64,000 bases of DNA from Tubulanus polymorphus (Eukaryota > Nemertea > Palaeonemertea > Tubulaniformes > Tubulanidae): assembly GCF_964204645.1 (NCBI RefSeq), contig NC_134031.1:7604501-7668500 (forward strand). The letters run 5' to 3'. The translations under genes and the position numbers were made by a program. The notes below the pieces were generated by a model. That model ran no database searches. It was given only the letters and a program-made list of their open reading frames with translations, and was not told where the DNA came from. Of this stretch, positions 27,160-40,400 are shown in pieces (the stretch's first letter is position 1; each line of letters begins with the position of its first letter).

Positions 27160-27175
27160 CACACACACACACACA
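27160..27175 (+). repeat. (AC)n microsatellite
   Basis: Eight AC units at the junction between the 185-bp block and the flanking repeat half. Confidence 0.8.
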
Positions 27176-27330
27176 TGTATATGTTGTTGAAGCCACAGTA
27201 ATAGCTACCAAATTTCGGGACGTCATGTATGAAATCGCTACCCCAGATATATGACGTAATGCACATCAACTCACCGGAACGCATTTAAATAATGCACGCT
27301 AGGTAAACATAACTACAAAATGGTGTCCTC

Positions 27331-29899
27331 GTTCACCTCATATCGCTTCATAACATTATTGACTTGTAGACCTATAAGTGGTTATAGTCGAGGTCGGATG
27401 ATGAATGAGTATCGATAATTGCGACATGATAGCGATTTCAACCTTGGCAGAATTTACCTTGACATTATCACAGCGCCGATTCAGAGGCGCAAATATCTCA
27501 CATGAGCAAAAATCATGAGTCCGCCATTGCGCGCACGCCACTTCTTTCCTTCGCGCAATAATCAATAACCTACGCATTAATAATAACTGCTTGCATTTGG
27601 TTTTTTTTAAATGTGTTTTTGCTGCTACGTCGTCGTTAATAAAAAAAAAAATCTCGAGTGCCTGAATGCATTGAATAAAAGATAAACGATTCTCCTAGAT
27701 AACGTCGAGTAGTTCAAGGATACGCAACATCTCAAGCAAAGGTCATGGTTATTTCGGGGGGGGGGGGGGGAGATCGCTCCTTGTATGACTCATACGTGTA
27801 TAAAAGTTTCCAAGATTTCACGTAGGCCTATACGGCATTGTTTGAAATCGCTCAACGTCGACAAATTTTCATAGCAGGTCTGACCATCCTCAAAGCATAC
27901 TGAAATATTTCCAACACGTATTGAATTGAAATCTAAACTGGTCCTGAAGAAACTGATCTTAGACTAATATCAGAAGCCAAATATCTATTTTTGGAATGGG
28001 TCGCGGTCGTTTGATTATAAATTGAAAGAGCATCAAAAAATAAGAAGCACTTATATTCCTCAAAACAGAACTGTCACGAAAATGGCCTGATTACGTTTTG
28101 ATATTTATACCTTAAATTCATCAAAACATTACTAACACCAGATGGCACTTAGCGCTATTGGTCCAAAAATTCGAAGCGCGTATCGAGCACAAAAGGAAAG
28201 TAGAGAGAACGGTACAAGCCGTGTAAAATAGAATTCTGTTCAGAAAAAGATTTAACCTTTTTCAAACGTTTCAACGGAACTGAGCATCGATCGGCGAATG
28301 TTTCTGCGCGAACTTAAAACTCAACGAAAAGCAAACTCGACGCTTGTTGAACCACGATTGAAAGAATGAAGTTTTCGACAAAAACTAAGATTTCGCAAGC
28401 TAGTAATAGGAGACAGCGATAATTCAAACATTTCTACGTGCGCAATGACTTTTAACAAAATCCATTAAAGAAAAAGAATGCAATGTGACTATCACTCTCC
28501 ATGAAATAAACCACGAGGATCTGCAACATATATCCCTAGAGCAAATTCCACTAAGGTTTCACTTGAAGATAAGCTTACACGCTCAGCCAACAACCAGGCT
28601 TTACTTAACTAGAGATTGAATTACATAGCCAAGTTTTACGTTACTAGCACCAATGAATTGTTGGATTGAAAAATGATTTGTGGAAAAAGATCATAGATCC
28701 CCTAAAAAAACTGCTGGCTTATCGGCTTTTTTAATCAGGCCTGTTGGCCTAGGTTTAAAAATTTTAATATCTTGTATTCCCAGTGGAAATATCGCAAAAA
28801 AATTTGTCTGGCTATAACAATCATCTAACTACAATTTCACCAATTACTCGCCTAAAACAATGCATAAAAGCTTCGAGGCACACTTTCTTTTTTTGATTTA
28901 GCAAAAACACATTTAGGCCTCGAGGCATTATGAGAATTGGAGAAAATTATCAGTAGATTACTCTGGGGTGGATATACACGGGGGAACATGAGGAACACGG
29001 CACGGCGTACTACAGTCAAAATTTTCCGGTCGCCTTTTAAAAAAAGATGGCAAATTTTTCCACCCGAAACTACTAGAAAAGCTATACGCTGCCAGTGACT
29101 TTGGCCTTTCGAAAATATTCTCACTCGAGTGCTAGGATATTTCACTATTTTCTCCCAGTTTTGATTTTGCGTCTTCGGCACTTGCTCCACATGTGTAAGA
29201 TTGCCCTTTTTAACGGGCTCTTCTCATTTCTATGTGCTCACTGTCAAAGTCAACCCCTGGATCCAATTCTTGACTTAAATTTCGATAGGAATATGGTTCT
29301 ATTGAAAATTCTACAGACAGCACCATTGCGACCTGAGCACAGCATTGCAACCTGGAGGAGTCGCTTAACGGTCATCATAATCTTCAAGCATAAGGCGACC
29401 CGAGCGTTCTCAAGTGACAGGTCACTTCTAGATTTATCGTTTCATAGAGTCTAGGTTTAGACCACATGTAATGTTTGGTTTCGTATCATATCAAACCTAT
29501 TTCAATTCCAAAACCTAATCAGGATACGACTAACAGGATTCGTACAGATATGGCCACAAAGAATTCCCTCGTTTTTTCTTGATCAAAATTTCCAAATTCT
29601 CTGATCTACACCTGACCGAATGACTAGGAACTGAATGACTGGTTATAAGGGACACCATTGACAAATTTTGCGGTGGTCTGCGTATTGGATTATTGTTGTC
29701 ACTGACAAAGTTAAAGGTCGCATCTTTGCTGCAACAAGTGACTAGGACAGGATGAAAAGAGGGCACATTTTGTGCGAGAAGCGAGCTCAGAAGAAAAGGG
29801 GCATTCCAGGATTCCCTCATTTTCCCGGATATGAACCAAACCTGGACAAATGCGAAGCGAACAAGGTTTTGACTATTTAGTAAGATTTTGTCTACTTAC
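27331..29899. other. Long intron or intergenic span
   Basis: Only the poly-G tract stands out. Overlapping open frames of about 115 codons on both strands at 28852-29454 look random. Confidence 0.3.
27756..27770 (+). repeat. Poly-G tract, 15 bases
   Basis: An uninterrupted run of 15 G. The length may vary or be a sequencing artefact. Confidence 0.85.
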
Positions 29900-29960
29900 C
29901 GATACCGGTGAACATCAAGATGGCTAGTAGCATGACGAGGGCTTTGACGATCAGCCCCAT
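29900..29960 (-). CDS. Signal-peptide exon of a secreted or membrane protein
   Basis: On the minus strand the ATG at 29960 opens MGLIVKALVMLLAILMFTGI plus one base, then a canonical GTAAGTAG donor. One lysine followed by a 14-residue hydrophobic core is a textbook signal peptide or anchor, and short first exons of this kind are common. The only downstream exon that both continues the frame and has strong splice sites is 15584-15802, which would make intron 1 about 14.1 kb. The product is not recognised. An AT-repeat (30011-30077) lies just upstream, and a further 5' UTR exon is possible. Confidence 0.5.
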
Positions 29961-30010
29961 TCTAAATTTCTACATATAGGCCTATATTCATACATACATT
30001 ATACATGATA

Positions 30011-30077
30011 AATATATATATATATATATACTATATATATAATAAATATATTACATATATATATATATATATATATT
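30011..30077. repeat. Interrupted (AT)n microsatellite
   Basis: AT dinucleotides with CT and AATAAATATATTAC interruptions, 50 bp upstream of the signal-peptide exon on the minus strand. Confidence 0.9.
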
Positions 30078-31045
30078 TATATGAATAGATCAGTCCTTGC
30101 GCTTTATTTACAAATTCATAACACGTTTAGCGATAATCCAAATCTGAAAATAGAATCGAAGAATCAGGTTAGCTGTCATTGATGAAACATATGTGCGCTC
30201 TAATTCAATTTTGAACTTAAATCGTAAGGACCTGTGCTACCAGCAAGGTGAATGTAAATCAGGTACAACTCAATCAAAATCTCTTCATCTTCAATTAACT
30301 TTCATCTGAACTTTTAGCCTCCCACATAAAACATTCAAGCACTTCATTCTTGAGTTACATTTTATTACTAGATAATTAAATCCGGCCTTGTTGTGCCAAT
30401 CGTAAGACGAAGATACCATGTAGGTCTTCTATCATAAGACAACCCATCCTAATGATTTTTTCAAAGGTTACGAAAACATCCAGATCATAACAGGCCTATG
30501 TCTGTCAGAGTCATTCTAAAATAATCTCAGCTGATTAAATGCACAGCCTAGTAAAATACTTCTGAAACAAACCCTTGGTAATAAAAATTACATTTAGGCA
30601 TATCAACGAACATTCATTCTTTTGTGTTTCATGGTAGCCCTGGTCTTTTTTTAGGAAAGCTGAAAACTAGGCAGGTTTCCATGGACGTATTACAAATCTA
30701 GATTTGAAATGCTCAACTCTCAGATTTACCCGATTCAGGCCCGATGCTATTCCCCAATAGGTTGAGCATATTCTGGTCGATACCAATGACAACTAAAGCC
30801 TATAATGAAAACTGTCCTTCAGAGTTTTGTGGATCCTGATAGGAGCCGCTATCAAATACGAAACTAACTTTATGAGTTAACTTTACAAGCTATCATCCGA
30901 TAGATAGTGTATGCCATGGGCTATCCCGCAGGATGGTGTACTGCACAAGCTATCCCACTATGGCGTGCATGACAACTCCCATCAAAATTAAGTTTATTTC
31001 AAATGAACTTTCATCTGGATTTTTTGGCCTAACTAATCAGAAATT

Positions 31046-31355
31046 TAAAGGTCCAGACACACTGGACGATTTTGTTGATTTTCGCCAGTAAAATCGCCCA
31101 GTGTGTCCGGGCAATCACCATCAGCGATTCAGTCGGCCGACAAAATCGCCCGAATCCAACATGTTGGATTCTGTTGCCGGTGAAAGAATCGCCCAGTGTG
31201 TCTGGCGATCAGTTGCCTCGAGCGCTGTATTAACCAGCTAATCACAGCTCTTCGACGGTTCGAAGGAGGCACTAGCAGCTGGTCATTTCAAAATAAGCGG
31301 CGCTGTTCGCCAATTTCGTCGACCGATGAAATCGCCCAGTGTGTCCGAGGCTTTA
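31046..31355. mobile_element. MITE with ACACACTGG TIRs
   Basis: The left end AAAGGTCCAGACACACTGGA and the inverted right end AAAGCCTCGGACACACTGGG are flanked by TA. Internal ATCGCCCAGTGTGTC blocks recur three times. Related sequence (CGCCTAGTGTGTC, CGCCTGGTGTGTC) is scattered at 19950-20260. Confidence 0.6.
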
Positions 31356-31709
31356 GGCATATTACTTCTCTATTGAAAAAGTTCACGACTGATCTTATGG
31401 TTAGGTAAAACGCTAAATCACCTGAGAATGGATATTAAATGGGATATCAGGAAGGCTACTGAGGGAAGCGAGGACTCAGCGATATTCCGCAAGGACCGCT
31501 AGTGGCACTGGGTTACCGCACTTCAATTTCTTCTTCTAATTTCTTAACGATTAGTTAATCGATTCTCGCTATATGAATACCATGAATACTGAGTGAGAAA
31601 GCATTTAATAATCTTCCGATTTGGCAAAGCCTAAAAATCAAGTTCAAATTTCATTGAAAACGAGCTGATTTTCATTAAATTTACGAATAACCCAGGGCAG
31701 GTCCTATCA

Positions 31710-31839
31710 GGGGCCAGTTGCTCAAAAGTTGTTTAGAGTTAACCAGTGGATAGTTGACATAGTGACAATTAAAGAGTTTATTGGTACTATGGTATCTATC
31801 CACTGGTTATCTTTAGCCAACTTTTGAGCAACTGGCCCC
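31710..31839. mobile_element. Palindromic GGGGCCAGTT MITE
   Basis: 130 bp from GGGGCCAGTTGCTCAAAAGT to CTTTTGAGCAACTGGCCCC, with an inner inverted pair AACCAGTGGATAG/CTATCCACTGGTT. It shares its GGGGCC ends and the flanks TCA/AGAA with the element at 23245. Confidence 0.75.
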
Positions 31840-32367
31840 AGAAATTTTAGTCAGCAGTTTAACAACATTCATCATGTGTATATGAACCCCCTCCTGGAAA
31901 AAATCCTAGATCCGCACCAGCAAGTGCAAGGCAGTATTAATTTTTTCTTAGGAACCCACCTGTAGGTGTCCTGTACATAAAAGTGTGTAGTGGTCATCTA
32001 AATTGTTCTTTTCACTACACACAACGGTACTACTACGCTGTACACGCACAAGTTTATCAAACAACGTAAATAAAATCACTCGTCGTCGTCGAAGAATTTT
32101 TTGGGATTTCGATATAAATCCGTTCTCAGACTACTGATCGTTCGGTAAATATGCGCGAAACTGCGCCGGAGATAATCCTGTCGTCAATATCGATAACGTT
32201 ATCGTTCTATATTACTCACAAAACGTCAAATTTGCGAGAAAATCCCAGCTCTCTAAACGGTGCTCACATGTAGGTGAAAGCTGATGTTGTTGTTTTCTGA
32301 TATTTGCATATCTATCGATGGTGGTGCCATCTGTTGTCAATGTTCGTAACTAAAAATCCGGCCCACG

Positions 32368-32414
32368 ATTAGACTGGTTGCCTGTATACGAATGTAGCCG
32401 GCAACCAGTCTAAT
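32368..32414. repeat. Perfect 15-bp stem hairpin
   Basis: ATTAGACTGGTTGCC at 32368-32382 and its exact inverse GGCAACCAGTCTAAT at 32400-32414 are separated by 17 nt. It is isolated from other repeats. Confidence 0.8.
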
Positions 32415-34277
32415 TGATGGATTCGAAACGCAGTGGACCGAATCTATTGTATTCTTCTTGGTGCACGAAACTTAAAGAAGCCCGAAAATAATGAGTTTCA
32501 ATTATAGGCATTTGTGAAGACTGCCCTTCATAGATTTCCTCTGGGGAACGATGGAAGGGCGATTAGTGTTCGAGACTCCGGGAATGGGGCAAAAAGATTG
32601 TGGGATCGACTTTAACTTCCATTTACAAATTATTCCATGTAGCCTACCCTCATAAATGCAAAATATAAATTTGTAAATGTTCCCACGATAAGATGATAAG
32701 ATGAGCGCACCCTATCATAATTCTTCTAAATTGTCAAAACTGTGTGAAACGCCCCTTGCCAGCATCCGATGACCAGACTCTTGATGACAAATGCCGCGTC
32801 TAGTTCTTCATTGTTTCTAGAGTGGAGGTAACGTGGTATGTTAAAATATGGTACATTGCAATGCCACACGAAAAAATGCCACCAAATTTTGAAACAAGGA
32901 TCAGAGATAGATAAAAATGCAACTTTTTGCATTAGGAAAAATACCACCAGGGAAAAGTAAAGTTTACAAATTTAACCTGCAATAATCTTCAATCATCTTA
33001 TTAATGATCTCTCTCTATTTAATTTCTAATTGATTTTAGTACCCCTTAGTTTGGTACTCCTTAGCTTGCAGTAACTATTTCAATGTGGTATATTCAGGGG
33101 CGGATCAGGGTCCAATTTTGATAGCCTCACCAAAGAAAACGGGCGTTTTTTCAAAAAGAGGAACTACAGGAATCAACCCCAATGCACAGTATGTCCATTG
33201 TTGTATTTTGTAGGAGACCGGACTACAGCGTGATGCCATTTGCATTTAATTTTCTTTGCGCCTTTTTCAACACACCCGTAGACCCTGACAGTTACAAACT
33301 TATCCAGAAAAGGGCACATTCCTGAGTGAAAAATAAGGTTAAAACAGATGCCCTATCTTGCCCATTACAGAAAAAATAAGATTCAATTTTGCAGGTTTTT
33401 TACAGCGAATACCCTTATTCTAATTTGATAATCACCATATTTCTGCATAAGTGTCCTTCAAGGCACATGGGAAATCTTGTAAGGGTTCTTGAAGTATTAC
33501 TTAATTAATTACTTCTTTAGTACTATTTGCTATTAATAACTACTTCTTAAAAGTAATATTAATTACATCATTGATATTACTTAATTAATTACTTCATTTT
33601 CTTCAATTCCGATGCCTTTAATTTTTCTCAACATTATACGTTATTCAGTACACACAACCCTTTTCTCACTTCTGACTGCCCTTTTCCTGAAAAAAACTCA
33701 ATGCATAGGATAGAAATTGGGAAGAACCATTCAGGGCCCTATGGAAACAATCATTCGCGGCACACCCTCGGGAATTTCTGCCTGATAAAATATTTATAAG
33801 TTCATCCAGAACTTTTTCTGCCTTTCCAAAAGGGCATTTCAGATATTTTGAGTGCCTCATGTGAGGTACCCTAAATCCACCACTGATAAAAATGTTTAGT
33901 CTATTCCAAGTTTAGCCTTATCAAATTCATAAGCAGTAATTAATAAATTATACTTTGGATGTGTAAATATTCTGGATTGAAGGGTGTAAATAATCTGGAT
34001 AGACGAGTGAAAATAAACCGCATCATCTTTTAATAGCAACCTTTGTTTAAACCGTTGAATAAAACATTGGTAGCATTTTCCAACAGTCATTTTCCATGGC
34101 AGCATTTTTTCCTTCATTCGGGTCACAAGATCCTTAACAATACTTGGTGCCAGTTATCCCTAGTTGTTGAAGGGCATTCATTTCCTATATGGTTTTTTCC
34201 TGCGTGGAATAGTACAAACTTGTTCTTCGACTTGAAGCGAAATAAAAGACAACAAAATATTTCCAATCAATTGTTTT
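32415..34277. other. Spacer downstream of XAB2
   Basis: AT-rich. TTAATTAATTACTT is repeated at 33500-33600. No exon found. Confidence 0.35.
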
Positions 34278-34283
34278 TTTATT
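34278..34283 (-). terminator. XAB2 poly(A) signal
   Basis: AATAAA on the minus strand lies 57 bases past the XAB2 stop, inside a T-rich stretch on the plus strand. It implies a 3' UTR of only about 80 nt. Position and orientation support it; cleavage was not observed. Confidence 0.6.
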
Positions 34284-34339
34284 TTTCTATAAGGCAATTC
34301 ATTACCAAATATGTTATTAAAGTCCCCAATTTGTTGTTT

Positions 34340-34401
34340 TCAGTCGTCATCTTCATCGTCCTTCTTCAGTGACCCATAAACAGCAGATGGAACTGCAACC
34401 T
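34340..34401 (-). CDS. XAB2: XAB2 terminal coding exon 20 (residues 834-853, stop)
   Basis: It encodes EVAVPSAVYGSLKKDDEDDD followed by TGA at 34342-34340. The VPSAVYGSLK tail matches the conserved SVPAAVFGSLK end of animal XAB2. Acceptor TATCTTTCAG. Confidence 0.95.
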
Positions 34402-37400
34402 CTGAAAGATATAAAAAGATTGTAATGAGTAATGGCGTCAGTCCCCATATGTCCAAAAATACAGCCAATCACATTCGCTTGTAGAGACAACGCCCCCAAT
34501 CAAGGTCATTGCAATTTCATATTGCAAGAGCTAAGAATTTTTCCGCAAAAAACAGTGGTTCAAGAAATTTTAACGAAGCCGACCATGTCATCGACGGAGC
34601 TTTGGCAGGTCTTCCATCGCATCAATTATACGTCGTTTAGGCCGAGAACCAATGAAACAAAATAGAACAAGAGCCCCAAGAGGCACTATGGCCAGCCTGT
34701 CAGCTTTTCATAAAATGGCAAATGATGCATTCTGTGGGTTAAATTTGTCCAAATACACTCAATAGACTAGTCAATCCCAGCCTAATAATTTACATAATTC
34801 AATCGTGCTTTCATAAGTAGCACAGACAGGGACTGTAGCTGGTAGGAACAAATACATCAGATAAATCTTTTCCCTTGGTCTTAGTGATTTGAATGCGGAA
34901 TAGAATTGAATTTTTTAAAATTTGCTCAATAAAACAAAATTGAATTGGATTTGCTGTTTAACCTTAAGTAAAATTGAATTGGATTTGATATCTTTTTTGC
35001 AAAATAAAATTTGATGGAATTGGCAGTTGGAGCACATGGCTTATTAGCATATCAAGGTCATCCATCCGATTCGAGAAAAATCTATTTTTCCCGGACTTTG
35101 CACAAATATCAATGATATTTTCTGTAGTGCAAATAAAAATATTCCACCCAAAAACCAAATCAACAATGATTTCACAGAAATCGATATTGAAATACAATTT
35201 TAGATCTTAAAATAAAACCCGGAAGTAAAATGGTAGACGATACCGCGGGGTTACGTGAACACCTGCTGACCTCTGCAGCTAAGCCAATCATAGAGGAGTC
35301 TTTGCTTTTTGATTGGCTTTTTAAAACAGATATTTTTGCGATCAGATTTTCGTGAAAAAACTCATACAAATTTTTACGAGGCCCTCTTTAAAAATTCAGC
35401 TTCATAGGGGTTGGAGAATGGATAATGCTCTAATGAATGATTTGTATGAATATATGCTCAGTTGCACAGTCAAAGAGCCTTAGCTCTGGAAAAACCATGT
35501 CATTCAAATTCGCTCCATTTGTATAGTAATAGGCTCAGCCTACGGCTGGCCTAAAAACGTACCGCGACTTTACATAATTGGCTCAATGCCAACTCCACTA
35601 TCACTAACAAAGGTAAACCAAAAAGGTCACATGATGACCATCTTGTGTCCGATCAAGGGGATACATTTACATATAAAACATCATGAGATAATCAACTGAG
35701 CAACAAGAACTGCCAGTCAGTCATCTTGACGTATCGGCCCCACTCCGTGCGGTTCCGCCACCGTGCGGGATTTACGCGAAGCAGCAAACACAAACATGGC
35801 CACTCTCTCAATTTTCAATGATAGAAATCGTGTGTGCATTTCAATTATTTCGGCTGTTAGGGTTTTAAGGCACAATATAAGTTGATGATGTGATATGGCG
35901 ATGTTAATTAATGATAATTCCACAGTGAAGCTAGTCACGAACGGTGCCGATTGAGTGTACAGCTGCAAAAAACACTGAAATGTGCGTAGTTGCGTAACTA
36001 TTTGCAGTGAATTGCAGACGAAACATGAAGCCTTAACGGCCGTTTAAAAAAAAGTTATACCAATCGCAATTGTAAAATAAAAATGAGATAGAACCTAAGT
36101 TAAAATTCTGGCCATTTCTAAAATGTTATTACTAATTTTTAGTCAGTGCCGAACGTTTAGTTTTCCAACAATAATGAGGGGTGGTAGGTAGTCATGCAAT
36201 TCAAGTCATCATTTATTACATGTTACTTCCGTGTTGTTGAAAATCTCGCGAGTCCTGGACCAAACCCCATTGAACAATGTGATCGGTGTGCTGGCCACAA
36301 ATGCACACAGATCACACTACACTACCCATTACAAACTCCAGTACCCACAGCTTTCATATATACATCCAAATATTTAGAGTGCCTTTCTTCCTGATTTATG
36401 ATTGAGTCGGCAGTTGTGTCTAGGGTAGATACATCTATAGACCAAATATCCAAGTCCCAAGTGGGCTTTAAAACCTGGTTTAGATGGGATGGTTTACCAA
36501 GGAGAGGGGATATATCGGGAGTAAATTGAAGTGGTAAGAAACTAGGGGTCCAGGGACACCATGCCCACTTGGGAAGTGGTTTCAAATGCTCAACAATCTA
36601 ACAATTTCAATAATCAACGCTCCCCGGTGACCATATACAAAAACCAATGACCTTGAAACTCACCACAATCATGGAACATGTCAGCAGCTATGATTTTGTA
36701 ATTGATTGTGATAACAAAAGTTACTCGTTACCAATTATTATGGAAATACTAAGTTATTCTACTACTTAACGCCCCCTGGTGACCATATTCAAAACCCAAT
36801 AACCTTGTAACTCACCACAATCATAGAACATGTCATGAACTACAACTTCGCAATTGATCATGGTAACAAAATATGCCTATGTACCAATATTAGGAAATAC
36901 TAGGTTATTCTACTATTCAACGCCCCCTGATGACCATATAGACATCTTATTTCCTTAAAACTCATCACAATCATAGACGATGTCATGAGCTACAACTTTG
37001 CAATTGATTGTGGTAGCAAAATATGTATTGGTACAAATATAATATAGAAATACTAAGATATTGTATCATTCAACACCCCCTGGTGGCCATATACAAAAAC
37101 CAATGAACTTGAAACTCACCACAATCATAGAACACGTTATAAGCTACAACTTTCTTCATTCATTGTTGTAAGAAAATATGCTTAGGTATCGATATAATGT
37201 TGAAAAACTTTTTCCCACCTACGAATGAGTACTGATGACACCAAGATGGCCGCCAATTGCGTCATAATTGGTTGTTCAAAAATACCTGTCTCAGGTATAA
37301 AACATCCCTTTCCAAAGAATACCCATCAGCAATTGCAATGAGAAATGGCAAACAAGTAGGAAGCTACAGGACTCAGAATTCGGACCAAAGTTGACATTTT

Positions 37401-40400
37401 TTGGGCACTTAAAAGGTCCTAGGACAACCATCTTGAGTCCGATCGACCCAATTGTTGTAATGCTGATGGGCCCTGGGAGGGTTCAAATGTATAAGAAAGA
37501 TCAAGGTAATTGATCGAGGCGTCTTCAAAATTTCCCTCAAAAAGTTAAAAAACGTGTTAAAAGTGCTGATTTTGGCGAACAACAATGGCTGCCAGTCGGC
37601 CATCTGGATTCTGACAGAGCCAGTTTTTGGGCTGAAGATGTGTCTAGGGTAGATACATGTATAAACCAAATATCAAGACATTACCTTGAAGCGTCTTCAA
37701 AACTTCCCACAATAACTGGATTCCGTCTACGGATGGACGGACGACGGACGAAAAGTGAACGCAATAGCCCGCTGTGACTAAAGTCCCAAGTGGGCTAAAA
37801 ATATGGATGTTCTCGAGAAAAACTGGGATTAGGCACCATGGCAGTGTGACAGTCGCTCCCTGATAGTGAAAAGAACTCACCTTCAACCTTCTCATCATCA
37901 TCTGATGAAAAATCGTCATCGAGATCAATCTCCTCTGGATTGTTAGTTTTAGTCATTTCTCCAAGTTCTTCATCTGTAGTTTTACTCCTACATAATCATT
38001 GAATCAACAGAAATAAGATACTTGCTTGAATCAAAGTTCCAAAATTAAAACTTCATTCATCGTTTTCTCAATTACCTGACAAACAGTATGCCTTTATCTG
38101 GTTTCGGTTGATCTTTCAGTGACTCTTCGGCTAACTGTCGAGCACGCTCCTCCAGTTTCTGCATTTCGTTTGGTCTATCTTCACCTTCTGCTGCAGCATC
38201 TGCTTCTAGAAAGTATGCAACACAATACATAGTATTCAAATACTGTATGATGTTTGTACACTCAAAATCCAGTACAATTCACCCTGACAAAATATTCCTA
38301 AAATCTGGGATCCAGTTCCACATTTCTGAGTTGAATTTGACACAAAATTGATGATGAAAACATTGAAAATGAATTGATTTCAACTCAATTAAATCTCACT
38401 CACAACTGTGGAACCATACCCTGGCTGGTAAAATTTATTACACATGTACCGTAAAATGGATTCAGTGAAAGCCGTTTCCAAACTAGGGGTCCAGGGGCAA
38501 CATGCCAACTCAGTGAAATGCTTGCCAAACGGACTATATCAATATTTTAAATATTCAATGCCCCTTGGGGAAAAAATACAGTAACAAATATCCTTGAAAC
38601 TCATTGCAATATTTATTTTAAATATCATTTTCGACAGATGGGTAGTAGTAACCAACCACAATATTCATATACATGTGGGATATTACGTTTAGTTACTGCA
38701 TCACTGATGATGCAATTTCAAGTAATCCATATATCGACACCAATGACCTTGGAAGTCACCATAGAACAGGTCTTGAGATATGAATTCGCAATTTTTCTAA
38801 AATGACTTTTTCTAGGCTAGATATGTGCATAAACCTGATCGAGTAAAATCTAGGAAATGGGTAGTGGTTTTTCTTACAACAGTTCAGTACGGATTCGATA
38901 AATTTTTCTTCATTTACTTTAGTCAAATCAATGAAAATATCTCCAATTATTCAATTGAATAATGTTACCTTTGTACAGACCTAAGGATTATGTACACCCA
39001 AATAAAGCAATCTGAAAACAACTTCGGTACTGTTGGGTAATAGACATAGACACGTGGTAGACAAAAGGTTAACTTGTGCAAAATTTTACCGTGGACCTAG
39101 TTATTAAAAATTTGGAAACTTAGAATATCATAACAAGTAAGTCAATTTGATTTACAACAAACTATCCAGCTCTAATGAAGAGAGCCTGGTCCCCTGATGG
39201 TCATCGGTAAGGTTCCACAGTATTGTATGTATGTCAACGAAAGATTTTTGAAAAATGTATCTAAAAATAAATTTCAATAGAGATAAAGAGAGTAAATACG
39301 ATATCTCACCAGCTGCTTTTTTATTCGAAGATGCAGCTAACATCTGCGACGACATGAAATTCACTTGTGTATTGAACGTAGCCTGAACGCTACGTTTAAT
39401 TCGCAGCATCTCGCGAAGTGTGTCTTCGTTGCCGTGTTTTATTTCAAATTCTTTCCACGTTTGCCAGAAATCGGCCGTCGTCTGAAAGGATATCATATAT
39501 TGAAGGTTAAAATACCGGTGCACATCGATTTGGCCTCAAAATCGTTTTAACCGAAAACAGAAGTTTCCAAAATGGATATTCTTAGCAGATGTCAAAACTG
39601 AATTTGCCCGAAACCATTAAACATCTCCAAACGGTGGGATTCGGATTTTCTCAAGAGCAACCCATATTGAATGAATGCATGAAAACTGATACATGCTTTC
39701 ATTCTGAAGAAGACAAATTGAACTGACGATACTTTCTTGTGAGCCAAGAATATTCTCATGTAAAAATTATTACTAAGTCCATTACTAAGGACTCTTACTG
39801 TCAATTTGATTTGGCTGAATTAAAACAAATTGCCTTTAATGATTATCAATCAAATATATTCACAAAAACCATTCAGCACAAGGATATACTCAAATAGACA
39901 ATAACTTGTAGCATACCCTTGGGTCACAAATTTGTGAACAGTGTGCATACAATGCCCTAGCTCTGTCAATTTCACCAAGTTTACGTTCCAAATCAGCAAA
40001 CCTCAAACACATTTGCCTGAAAAAGAAAACATCAAGATCATCAACACATACAGCAATTCAGATTTGAGACAGAAATATTCAGGCAAACTGAAATTTTTCC
40101 ATAATACGACCTGGTATGTTTGGACTTATCATTATTTGGACAAATTATTCAAATAATTTCATAGGCCCAACTTTCTTCATGATGTTAAGATCTGACTGAA
40201 TAGTTTCAGCAAAAAGTGAAGCTATCAATATAGTCAAGGTTTTCTGCCACTTCAGTAGAAAACCCCATAGTAATTTATCATCTATTTTATCTATTATTAT
40301 TAGGAAAAATCCTTTCAAATTCGACAGCTTATCGCTATTACGCCCCTTATCAACGGATATCAATTTCAATCGGACATGTATTTATTTCGGATTTTTAGCT

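Noticed and set aside
28852-29454. Overlapping 112- and 119-codon frames on opposite strands
   Set aside because: Low-complexity composition, no domain, no splice logic; consistent with chance.
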